64,000 bases of DNA. Origin: Pristionchus mayeri (lineage: Eukaryota > Nematoda > Chromadorea > Rhabditida > Neodiplogasteridae). The translations under genes were made by a program, and so were the position numbers. This document shows positions 51,591 to 62,300 of the stretch, in pieces; the stretch's first letter is position 1; every line of letters starts with the position of its first letter. The notes beneath the pieces were generated by a model. That model saw only the letters and a list, made by a program, of their open reading frames with translations. It did not search any database and was not told the origin of the DNA. The stretch covers positions 9,482,689 to 9,546,688 of the forward strand of contig BTRK01000002.1 of NCBI GenBank assembly GCA_036245805.1. The letters are read 5' to 3'.

Positions 51591-51690
51591 AGTAGGGTAG
51601 GGAGGAGAGCGGAGGAGGGGAGGGAGGAACCGCTCGCGACGAGCGATCGAGGAGGGAGTGAGTGGAAAATCGAAAATGGACAATAACAAT
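51591..51690 (-). promoter_or_regulatory. Conserved GA-rich upstream block, copy B
   Basis: Same block as at 30570-30670, with words gggtagggaggagagcgg and ggagggaggaaccgctcgcg, lying 30-130 bp upstream of the start of copy B. Likely promoter or 5' UTR. Confidence 0.55.
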
Positions 51691-51699
51691 AATGTGGTA

Positions 51700-52740
51700 A
51701 TTGAAGTTGTTTTGCATAGTATAATCGAAAATTGCGGAAGTGACGTGTCTCCCTTGTGAATACGTGATAATAATTGGATCAATATCGCATTTCTGAGCAA
51801 AGATGATGCAACACATCCACGATATTTAGGTTCCGAAAAATGTCAAGTGAAAATCGAAAATTGCGAACGACTGACCGTGGGCCGATCGGTCCTTGCGAAT
51901 GGACCAGGTCACGTCGGATCGTCGTATTGGAATATCTCAGTGGATGTTGGGGTTTATCCGCAAATCACTCGAGGCCAACACTGGTGCACAAACAGAGTGT
52001 AAGTTAGCGTGGTTTCTCTGCACTTTTTGGTTTTGGTTTTGATTTGTATTTATATTTATCTTATTTTTCCCGGTTATCCAACCCACTGGAAAGTACGGGG
52101 AAATGGCTTGGGAAGGGAGGTGTTGGTCGAAATTCAAAGAATATATTCTACTAAAGCGTGTTTGAAAGGTACCAAACGAAGGGAAAGCACATCAACCAGT
52201 ACTCTTGCTCTCGTAATTGCGCTATCCTCGGAGGAAGTGAAGTGACGTCCGAATCGGTAAATACATTTACTAATTTTCATAAAATTATGCGGTAGTATTC
52301 ATTCGAAATTATTCGAAATTTGAAAAGTTATTATTCGAAATAAAGAAGACATTTCAGCTTGGCCCGGCCAACGATCCCTCAATCAGATTCACTTGCAAGA
52401 ATCACATCAGTTGGTGCATGTACCCCTGGCCTCATGAGAATCCTTGAGTTGATGTTTTTGCAAAAGAGCTTTCAGGTGCGAACTTTTGCTGAATTATACA
52501 CTTCAGTTTTCATGTATTATTATTATTCGTATCAAGTGATATGAAGAGCTACTCATTTTATCTCAACAACATACATAGTTCAACCCGCACAATGTGAGAA
52601 CATTGAGGAAAATTACTTTGTTCCAGTTTCAAAAATAACATCATCAAAATAATAAAATGTAAAAGACGAGTGAGCTACTGCATGTGTGTTATAAATGATA
52701 ATTAGGCAAAGTATCGATACAACATTTTTTGAAATTCACA
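51700..52740. other. No gene detected
   Basis: Upstream of copy B and downstream of the F-box gene. Short open frames only (52009-52245; 52359-52544) without consistent splice structure. Confidence 0.4.
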
Positions 52741-55091
52741 TTAACTATCATCATCAACGGCTCTGAATGTTACGGATATCTGTATCACGTTGCTGAGACG
52801 ATGTGAAAGTTTGTCGATGTATGTTCTGAACGTTACTTTGTGATCTTCGAAAGTGAGTACATGTCCGTCCCAGGCTTGCGAGTACTGAAATAAATTGAGA
52901 ATTATAAAACATTTCAAAATGGCAAGCAAGTGTTTTTAGAGGATTTTGAGTATTATTTTGAAACTCTTTTCAGAAAATGAGGTATTTCCATTCTAAAAAA
53001 AATCCGTAAACCAATGAGTACCTTCAGATCAGGGTTGTCGATGTCTACAACTTCTGACTGATTGAGATGTCGTGATACGCTTAACAGATATTCATACTTG
53101 ATTAGTGTTTCAGTAAACTGCCTGCTAACGATGATCGGGGAATTCTGCAACATCGGGATGCGTTGATGTAATATTTAAAATTGTATTTTCTTTTACTTAT
53201 TAATATTATCGAATCAAGGTACTGAACTCAATATCTAAACTACCACGCTATTTGAATTACTAACTTGTTCATCGGTACTGCGAATACACAATTTCATGCG
53301 TGGAACGTCTTCAATGTACTGTCTCACGAATTCTTCTGGGATAAATGAAGCTTCACAAATGAAATCAAGATTGATATGGGACGGTTTTGCCAGCAACAGC
53401 ATAGATAACAACCTAAAAAATCAGGGTATGATGTTCAATGCTACGTGTTAATATATTTAGTTTCAGAAGTGCTGCGATCGATACAAAATTACTTTAATTA
53501 TGTTCTATACTAATCTTTGTCAAATAAGTGTAAATGCCATAGCCATACGATTAATACCTCTCTCTGCCGTTGCTGCTAAAACATTCTCCGAAACGGCTAA
53601 GTGCCATCGTTATTGACGAGAAGGTCATTGTGAACATAAATCGTTCGAGGAATGCAATAAATTGATCGTCGATTGGGATCTGAAATGTTTTTGGTTATTT
53701 TTTTTTGTTTTTTTTGTTTTTTTTTTGTTATTTCACTGCGAGTATCTGCTGAGATACGGGAATAGGGCTCAACTGAAATGACAACAAGCGCGAAAAAAAC
53801 AACAACTTGGTTATTATTGCTAGGCATGCAACTCACCGAAGAGAAGTGGCAAATTTCGAATTCAAATCGATTGAGCAGCGATAACGATGGAGAAGGGAAC
53901 ACGTTGTGCTGAGATACGGGAATAGGGCTCAACTGGAATGGCGTACTATACAATACATGCAGAGTTTAGAGCTCAAAACGGAACTATAATCAGAAACCAT
54001 ATAGTTGTTTTAGTATCCTTTGTTTTGTATTCCTTCACAGATTGTTCGAGGGGGGGGGGGGGTGACAAAAGCAAAAACGTCAAAAGCACAACTCGCCGCC
54101 GTTCGCTTGCGATTGAACGAAGCAACCGGAGAGTTGGTTCACTGTAAGCAGCATGTGCTCCCCTACATTTGCATATGCAAGCCTTGCTACCAGGCGAACT
54201 TGAGTTTCACTCCATATCTATGTATTTGAAAATTTGAGTGGAAATTCATTGTTAGATAAACACCAAATACTGTAACCAATCGATGCATTTCTTACATACA
54301 GTAGTTTATGGGGTGCTGAAATATCGATTGGTTACGGCATTTGGTGTTTATCTAACCATGATTTTCCTCTCAAGTTGCCAATTCGGGACCATGAACCCCT
54401 ATACATAGATATGTAGTGAAACCCAAGTTCGCCTGGTAGCAAGGCTTACAGATACAAATGTATTGGAGCACATACTGGTTACAATGAACCAACTCCCAAG
54501 TTGCTTCGTCCACTCGCAAGCGAACGGCGACGAGTTGTGCTTTTGTCGTTTTTGCCTTTTTTCACCCCCCCCCCCCCCATTTTTCACTATAAACTGACCG
54601 AATTGTGTTCTCCGAGCTTCTCAAAGAGTCCCGAGTCGGTACTTCTCAGGATGTACAGTTGATCGGCGTAATCTATTCGGAAGTAAATCGCATTTTCCGA
54701 ACTATGTGCTTTCTGAAGAAATTTTATTCAGTCGGAGAAGCATGATTACCATACCCCACGGATACCAAGTTCCTTTGCTTTAATTCTAACTGCAGTTTTA
54801 CGTGCTAATTCAGTTAGCCCGAACAGTCTTCTGCTCAGCACCGAACATTCGTCCAGATCGTTACTGGAAATGTTTTTTGAATTAATTTAATTTATAAAAT
54901 GTTACTGACTGGTCTGTTCTGGCTAGAATATCCAGTAGACAATCGTTGCTCAGGGCGGAAATGTGATCCTGAATTAGGATTGATTCATTGGTGGTTTAAA
55001 TTAGAAAAGAGCCAGATACCTCAACCATTCCAGTTGGTTCATTCGACAATTCTCTGTCCCCTGGTTGTCGTTCGGTATTAGAAGGTTCCAT
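52741..55091 (-). CDS. F-box protein, nine exons
   Basis: Exons: 55091-55020, 54968-54910, 54863-54755, 54712-54599, 53932-53837, 53679-53558, 53412-53265, 53144-53022, 52884-52741. All phases agree, giving 328 residues. Residues about 25-60 (ISALSNDCLLDILART, then a DxNDLDEC turn, LSRRLFGLTELA) fit an F-box: Leu start, LLDIL helix, Cys/Leu-Ser-Arg-Arg helix. F-box proteins link substrates to SCF ubiquitin ligases through Skp1. The rest (IPIDDQFIAFLERFMF; HINLDFICEASFIPEEFV; YSQAWDGHVLTFED) is the variable C-terminal half typical of expanded nematode F-box families. It is not the same subfamily as the ISPRWN genes. Intron 4 contains a fold-back element, and a 31-bp stretch around the exon 5 acceptor is duplicated at 53749-53780. 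No disabling change seen. Confidence 0.8.
54050..54579. mobile_element. Fold-back element with poly(G)/poly(C) ends
   Basis: Inverted arms of about 250 bp: the left begins with about 13 G then gtgacaaaagc; the right ends gccttttttcacccccc with about 14 C. The inner parts share gataaacaccaaat and its complement, and cgatt-ggttac segments. It lies wholly inside intron 4 of the F-box gene. Not coding. Confidence 0.85.
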
Positions 55092-55396
55092 GTGACCTGG
55101 AAGAAAGCATCATACGATTTTTAGAGTCGAAGAAGCACACATAAAATAACACACATATAGAAATACAACAGATTAAGCAAAATACTTTTAATACAATTAC
55201 TTTTAACCGCGCGCACGCCTAGCGTCCGAGCGCGTCCAAAATATTGTGCATTTCCGCTTGGGACCTCGGGGTTAGTGAAAGGACGATTGCTCCATTCCCG
55301 TTTCTCTCAATACATTTTAATAAGCAAATTGCATCATGTATCACTGCAAACCGCATCACTCATTCGGAAACTATTGGAAAAACATACAATGTGCAC

Positions 55397-55660
55397 AGAA
55401 GTGTCAGTTGTTGAATAATTTTCAGTAGTATGACAATTATGCTACAACACATTTGTTACAGTATATTAGGATTCATTGTGATTAAATGATGAATGACATA
55501 TTTTGACAATCGGAAATGATATCAGCAGATAAATTTCTGTATTGGACGAATAGCAAGATACAACTTTTCATTAGGTTTCAAGTGGTCATCTGTTGAAAGA
55601 CACTTCCGCCTCCAACTGGGCTCGCGGGACAGATGCTAGTCCAGAGCCGATTTTGGAGGA
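55397..55660. repeat. Duplicated intergenic segment, copy 1
   Basis: Shares gaagtgtcagttgttgaata and later tggtcatctg...gctggactcgcg-like text with 57207-57420. A third short copy of the second part (caagtggccatctacagaac) is at 57600. Upstream of the F-box gene; it could be a promoter piece or a repeat. Confidence 0.55.
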
Positions 55661-55859
55661 ATCGTCGTGCTCTCTCCAAAAAAACACGTTCTCTCGTCGA
55701 TCGGAGTGAGCGAGAGATTGTATGATATAGAGAGTGCGAGACCATTGCTCCAATTTTGAGCGGATCCTGTAATTCCCTCAGTTATGAGCTCACAACTACC
55801 AATTTCCTGTACAAAATGGGCAGGCTAGGAGGAGACAGCATAATTATGCGAGCAATGGT

Positions 55860-55932
55860 CTGAAACCTCTTCAGTTTGCACGCTCTCTCGCCGGTCACAG
55901 AGACGAGAGAGCATGAAAACTGAGGAGAGTAA
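55860..55932. repeat. Hairpin of the CTCTCTCG family
   Basis: cctcttcagtttgcacgctc then tctcgccggtc, mirrored by gacgagagagcatgaaaact and gaggag. Related to a half-copy at 21350-21400 and to the three longer MITEs. Confidence 0.6.
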
Positions 55933-56231
55933 GACGATTGCTCTATTATGCTAACTTTTCATTTTCTGATATTTCATAAAATAGACCCATAAAAGCACAT
56001 GTTGCGATGTCGATGCCAAGAGCCAAACAGTTGATTGATCAATGTTTATACTGTAGACATGTCGGTGCACATGTTCCTCCTATTCCTACTTCTCACTCAT
56101 CTGGCAGCCACGTGGTCTTGCAATTGTTACATTCTGTAAAAAAAATAATGAAGTTGTACGCTGTCAAACAAGACAAATCGAAAAAAGTAACAACTAAACA
56201 AAGTAAACAAAGCAAAGACATTTATCCTTAC

Positions 56232-56477
56232 TTCCTCCATGGATGCATGGTGGCGGTGCAATCGTCTTATCTTCTCGTTCCACTTTCTTCGGGGCCTTTT
56301 TGCAGAGCGAGATGAGAGCGACAATAGCCAGAAGGTGAGCGATGACATAAAAAGGTTACGGTAGTCAAGCCGTCATTGAATCGGTAGTAAAGGTTTATAA
56401 AGTAGGAACATAATAATGATACCAAATATTTAGTTCAAGAAATAATAATATAAACTTACAATGAGGGTTGACAGCAT
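56232..56477 (-). pseudogene. Membrane-protein family relative, first two exons
   Basis: Exon 1 (56477-56460) encodes MLSTLI. Exon 2 (56343-56232) encodes AHLLAIVALISLCKKAPK, a charged linker and PPPCIHGG, ending with a gtaagg donor in phase 1. This matches exon 2 of the 28/45 kb genes (AHLLGIVALL, then Lys-rich) and even better the exon at the right edge of the window (VHLLMIVGIVTTCKK...PPC-LHGP). The expected AG acceptor before exon 2 is absent (tttatgtc in place of a cag), so the copy is probably dead or uses a non-standard site. I cannot find downstream exons. Confidence 0.5.
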
Positions 56478-56480
56478 TCC

Positions 56481-56590
56481 TGCGCGTGAGAGGAGAAGAG
56501 GATGGGAGAACGGAGGAGGGGGAGAACCGCCCGAGAGGAGGGAGCGCGTAGGGAATGAGTGGATGAAGGAGAATGAGATGTGACAAAACA
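56481..56590 (-). promoter_or_regulatory. GA-rich upstream block, 56 kb relative
   Basis: Words cggaggagggggagaaccgc and agagg/gagtgg align with the blocks at 30570 and 51591, at the same position relative to exon 1. Confidence 0.45.
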
Positions 56591-56852
56591 AGATAATTGA
56601 GTTAGGATTGTATGCAAAATAGGACAAGGTACGTGCAAAAACAGAAATTGCGACTTGTCTCTGTTGAATTACGCTTTACAAAATATTTACAAAAATGTAA
56701 ATGTAAAGGCTCATCCCGTATCCGAGGCCGGGCTCGCGGCAGAACAAAGTTAGTGCCAATTTGGGCGGATTCACTGTGGGGTGTCCACTTTTCGCCAGAC
56801 CTATTTAAATGTGTGATGTATTCTTTACCTGCGTGATCTAGGACGCGTTGAT

Positions 56853-56932
56853 GGGCTGAGACAGTGTCTCAGCCGGGAGTCGAACCCGGGTGGGATGGAA
56901 TGGTGGGGCGTGCCACTACACCACTATCCATT
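56853..56932 (-). pseudogene. tRNA-like sequence
   Basis: On the minus strand: a D arm GGTG...CGCC, a perfect 5-bp T stem (CCGGG TTCGACT CCCGG) and a box B. Only about 17 nt lie between the arms, so there is no proper anticodon arm, and the acceptor strands do not pair. Instead CTGAGAC pairs with the GTCTCAG just beyond. Likely a tRNA-derived repeat. Confidence 0.45.
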
Positions 56933-57206
56933 ATTTTTAAAAAAACCCTTATTCACAGATATGTAACAGAATCTAGTCGCGGCGTTGAGCTGCCGGTACA
57001 CCCAAGAGAGAAGTATCAAGTGTCCAATACGTTAATGGTCCGATAAAAGATAAATTTGCGATTCGCAGTGACGTGCAACATCATTTGTGTATAACTCGGA
57101 CAGCGCCGCAACATCGATTATCGTCCTCGATATGCAATATATGTGATGTGATCTGCCGCTGCAAACAGTTATTCATTCCACAATTATTATGAAAATATAA
57201 ATTATG

Positions 57207-57420
57207 TGAAGAAGTGTCAGTTGTTGAATAATTAGCCAGAAGTATGATTATTATGTTAGACAAATGGGGAAATTTCCGAGAGTTGTTTCAGGCACCGGAA
57301 AAATATGTCACTTTATAATACATGCCCGATAAATCGATGTGATGGGAAGCATTTTCAGAGTTTTATTCAAGAAGATTCAAATGGTCATCTGCAGAACGAG
57401 CTGGACTCGCGAGCGCACAC
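57207..57420. repeat. Duplicated intergenic segment, copy 2
   Basis: Partner of 55397-55660 (gaagtgtcagttgttgaata; tggtcatctgcagaacgagc). A tandem third fragment follows at 57597-57640. It lies downstream of the cysteine-rich gene. Confidence 0.55.
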
Positions 57421-57711
57421 TATCTATCGATCATAATTTTATTTCTTGTACATTATCGAAATAGTACCCAGTTTATTACACTTTTTTGAAGAAAAATATT
57501 GGGACACAATATTTATGAAATATTGAATTACACAAACATATGCATACATGACCTAGAAAATGTATTTGATTAGTTGCTTATCAAGAGTTCGCTTTTCAAG
57601 AAGTTTCAAGTGGCCATCTACAGAACGAGCTGGACTCGCGGCAAGTACACATAATCGATCGATCGAAATCGTCTCCAAGCTGAAATGTACCTTTCTCCAA
57701 CCACTATTATA

Positions 57712-58138
57712 TCAGCCTACCATTTCGCTCCTCTCTTGATCCTCCCCGAGGATTGTGCAGTTTCGCGAGCAAGAGTACGAGCTAATATGCCTTCCTTCCT
57801 CGACATATCTTAAAATGAAGTTTATCTGACGTTTTAGAATTATGAAATTTGTGCAATCAATTCTCATTTTTTGATATGTTCAACGCTGTAACGACTAATG
57901 TAACGATTAATACACGATCTCCCGAATTTACAACTGCGAAATTTACTTACATTCTGTTAGTGCAGCATTCTTGCTCTTCTTCACAGTCAGTGATCTGCGG
58001 AAGAGGCTTTCCATTGGACGAAGTCCCGTTCCAATACGACTCGCCAACGTAGCACTTGAGGGGAGCCGGCTTCGTGTTGTCGGCAGAGTTGCCGAGAGAA
58101 ACGAGAGCACATAGGAAGAAAATGAGGGAAAGGTGCAT
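57712..58138 (-). CDS. Small secreted cysteine-rich protein, two exons
   Basis: Exon 1 (58138-57951) starts with a clear signal peptide (MHLSLIFFLCALVSLGNS) followed by KCYVGESYWNG, a DCEEEQECC motif and TNR, then a gtaagt donor. Exon 2 (57781-57712, acceptor ttag) adds SYSCSRNCTILGEDQ and ends at TGA. The phases fit and the product is about 86 residues, with six cysteines in the mature part (one; one then a CC pair; two). The protein is probably exported and disulfide-bonded. The CYVG...CC spacing recalls nematode Ly6/three-finger-like families, but the assignment is weak. The relative at 41392 has the same exon layout but a stop. Confidence 0.75.
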
Positions 58139-59367
58139 GAATTTCCTGTGGAGTGAATATATTAATTATATTTTAAAATTATACCATATTTAAAACCATT
58201 AAAGAAAGGGGTATCAGCAAAAATTACAATACAAGCAGTGGATCACCGACTAACCTCACTGGAGTGGGATGCACCGAGAGAGGTTTATATCGAGCACGAA
58301 TTGTTTCGCTGATTCTATAATTGTGATGCGATCGTCGGGATTTCCTTGTTTCGGTGCTCGACGAATGAAAGGGCCACCAGTGAATTTCACACCGTTCTAT
58401 CGAACATGCCGGCTTCATGGTGGTGGTACTGTATGAGGAGGGGGGGCGTGATAATCAAACGTACGATGTGCTATCTCTCTCCACTCCAAAACTCGCAAGA
58501 ACTGTAATTCGAATTGCCACTTCATTCTAGTACAGTTCACTGGTTCGGTGCTCGAGAGTGCAATAGTACAGTTCAATCACGCGTACGGACACCCACGATG
58601 GTCACGATCACGAGTTGATCAAACGGCTCAAAAGGATTACGCAAATAGCGCGACTATTCGTTTTATCACGGTTCCCTCATGAATTCATGAATCATGTATC
58701 TATTTGTGCCAACGAAATGATTCACTCGAGAAGATTTTTCCTGAATATGATTGTTTCATTGCTCACATGTGAATGGTTTGAGCAAGGGCTGATCGCCTGG
58801 AAGGAAATAGGATAATTGCATGTTCAAACCCGAAGCCAGGCCTGTTGAGACATATTCATCAAACGTCAAACGTGAGAACGTCATGACGCCTTTGAAAGGC
58901 GCCTTTACGAAACAGTTCTCATCCGACCTAGAAAACCCATTTATCGATGATATCGTGAAATATATTTCAGTCTTCATCAAAGAATCGTGCATGTTCAGGA
59001 CGAAAACAATCAAATTAAACCGTGAACAAAACTAACAAATTGGTTTGATCATGTTTCAATTATGTTCGAATATATTGCTTCGCTTCGTCGTAAATAGTTC
59101 CGAGGTATGCATTCCATTGTCACGATGCCGTTTAACTATGACTTTAAAATATTCTGGTTCATCTATAAAAGCACGTTAACATATTCTAGATTTCAAACAC
59201 GCTATTTCCGCGTACTCAATGATATCTGATATTACTCATATGTCCAATACCGTATCCTTCTCTTCAATGTTCTGCTCACACAAGCAACTTTTCCGTAACT
59301 TTGCGTGCCTCGCGCACCAAAACCATTTATACAATAGATGTACGATGCTTGCAGTGCAATGTTTTAC
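58139..59367. other. No gene detected
   Basis: Divergent intergenic space between the cysteine-rich gene (minus) and the chemoreceptor (plus). It contains a short direct repeat of agtacagttca (58530-58580) and probably holds both promoters. No TATA-like element stands out. Confidence 0.4.
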
Positions 59368-62300
59368 ATGTCATGGCTAAATCGGTCAATAACGGATGAG
59401 TACAGTCCGGTTTTCGAGATCATCTACGAAATGGAAGTAAGATCACCAAGTTAAAGCCCTTCTCACTGCTTATCATTGTCGTCTCCCGAATGCTGCAAAG
59501 TCGATTGATGCTGAAAACATTGTAAATATTTGCAAAACTAAAATTTACATTTGCTTCCAGTTATTCTGCCTAATCATCTGTGTGGCACTTGGACCAGTGA
59601 AGATGTTCGTATCCATCAATGCGCATCCACTGCATCGAAACGTGATTCGTTGTCTTCGAATAACTCATATAACTCTCAATGTCTTTCCAATAATGTTTGT
59701 CCTACATCAAAATGACACCTTTTTGATGAAAACCTACAATTTTAGTAAGAAATTATTATCGGAAAAATGAATCGGGAAATGAGTTTTGAGAACTACATGT
59801 TATGCTCCGCTTATGCTTTACGAATGGAAGGTTTCGTGTGATACTCGGATCGTTGTCTCGAATCGTCCTTATCTATCATCAGTATTTCCAAAATTTAGGT
59901 ATTGTTTCGTTCCCTTTTACACCCGTCACCATATTTTACATCGCTGTCTCGAACTAAAGGGCGACCTTATCATTTTCCATGTCTTCCCTAGGCCTAAAAT
60001 CCGAGAACTGTCATTTGTTTCTTACAGAAGGCACTGCCTCATTATTGATTGCATCATGTGTGCGAGAATCATTCTTCAACTTCTACATTGACTCGTTTGT
60101 GCAAATATTTGATATTTTTAAAATTATATTGGGGTGTCCGGAAAGTTCGTATAATGCTTCGGAAAAAAGTCAGTTCGCGATCAAATGCAGTGATTGCGCA
60201 ATCTGTTTGTCAACAATGTATTGCATCATTCTGACGTTGAGTAGTGAGAGGATTTAATCAGTCTCTTAGTTGCTACATTGATTCTTGTGATGGACTCCCA
60301 TCTCTACATCCGAGTAGTTTTAATTCATTACTACCTTCTTGGCCGATCCGTGAAGGAGGCCCACTCTGCCCTGGCCCAGTCGGAAGGAGCTGACGCCCCC
60401 TCCATACCCTTCTGCTATAAGTGGTTCTCCCGCTTCAAGAAAGGGGAGTTTGGTCTCGATGATCAACCCCGCTCTGGACGCCCTCCCTCCCTCGATCAGC
60501 CTCTCGTTCTCCGCACACTGAAGCGCAAGCCCATGGCCAGTGCGTGAGTTGAAGAAGGATACTGGTACTCCCAGATCAACGGTGTCCGATATCCTCCATC
60601 GATCTGGGAAGAAGCCGAAACTCCCACAAGTGATTCCCCATGACCTCTCCCCCAAACAGCTGAAAAATCGTTTTCAAGGCTATCGGGAATTACTCCATCG
60701 TAGATCCAATCTTCGATGGGTCAATTCCGTCATCGCTACAGATGAGAAGTGGATCACGTACGAAACCCTGTGAGAAGACTGCAATGGGTGGATGCAGATG
60801 AGAAGCCCACGGAAAGAAGGAACTACTCTGCTTCTTCTTCTCAGTGCTCGGTCCCATCTACTGGGAGATCCTCGCCCCTGGCACCAGCATCAATGCCGAC
60901 CTCTTCTCTGAACAACTGGAAGATGTCGCGATCAGAGTCCCTCCCAGACTCCTGAACCAGGGCACAATTCTTCTTCTGATGATGGACAATGCTCGCCCAC
61001 ATCGAGCGAAGATGACCCAGAAGAAAATGGACGAGCTGAAGATCGAGAGGATTCCCCATCCACCGTATTCCCCGGATTTCTCCCCATGCGACTACCACTG
61101 CTTCCGCTCTCTCTCTTACTTCTGCAAAGGAAAGAAGTTCAAGAATCGAGATGAAGTTGTGAGGGCTTTCGTGAACTGGACGGTCTCGAAGAAACCCGCA
61201 TTCTGGAAGAGAAGAATCGAGACCCTGCCCAATCGCTGGAGGGAGGTAGTGAGAAAGAAGGGGGCATACATTGGTCACTGAGAATTGTAAAGCATTGAAT
61301 AAAAAATAAAAACAAAAAATTATACGAACTTTCCGGACACCCTAATAATTATCAGGATGGGAGCGATTGCGTTCGTCCGCTTGTTCGCTACGTTTTACTG
61401 GAAATGGTAGCATTCTTTACTTTCTAATTGCCATTAGTGACATCCGATTTGCGTTTCCTAATTATATAGGTTTTTCCATTATTTCCAATTATGTTATCAT
61501 TCAATTTCGTTATAGCTTTTATAATGGCAGCGCGCACAAAATTGATCATTCGCTACTTCCTTGTATATTTCAGGTACGAAAGTCAGTCGATGTCGACAGT
61601 CTTGGTGTTTGTTGCGAACGACATAATTCTCGACGGGCTTAGTCTCATAAACACGTTTAGTCTCGTATTCTGTTTGTTTCACCTTGTTTTGAGCGAGACT
61701 TTCTTTCACTCTTTTTGTTTCGTTCTCTATCTCTCTTGTTTTGAAACATAACTAGTACTATCCTCGTTCAGAATACATTTCCGTGTTCACGAGTACCACA
61801 ATAATCACGGTGAGCCTACTTCCTAGTGCATTGGTAAGTCCAAATCAAATAAAATTTCTGAAAAAAAAAACAAATTTTCAGAGTTTCGTCATTCTCTACC
61901 GATACAATTTGAAGGAATATGTGCAGTTGAAGAAAGGAGCTCAGGTTTATCATTGAAATAGTTCGGCCAAACTTGCAAACTCACTTTTTTTCAGGTATTT
62001 TTCATTGTTCAGGTACTCATAATTAATCGTAAAAAATCATGACACGCTAATAAAAATCAATTGAAATTCCTTCTCAGCGAACTGTATTAGCATTTGTAGC
62101 TGGCTGATACGGCCACAGCCTAAAGTACAGTAATCAACATCTGGGTAATTAGCATCTCATCAATGCTTTCTACGACATCCTTCAGAAGTCTTCTCCAGCC
62201 AATGATTTCAGATGCTCCTTCGCGTTGCCTTTCCCACAGTGCTGTTCAACGGGCCGGCCTTCGTCTTCTACTTCTCATACTTGCTCATCCCTACTGGTTG

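Noticed and set aside
57081..57263. 60-codon minus-strand frame
   Set aside because: Asn/Ile-rich low-complexity translation of an AT-rich repeat segment.
59786..60091. 101-codon frame as a chemoreceptor exon
   Set aside because: Including it breaks the phase between exon 2 and the exon at 60028; without it the receptor reads through cleanly.
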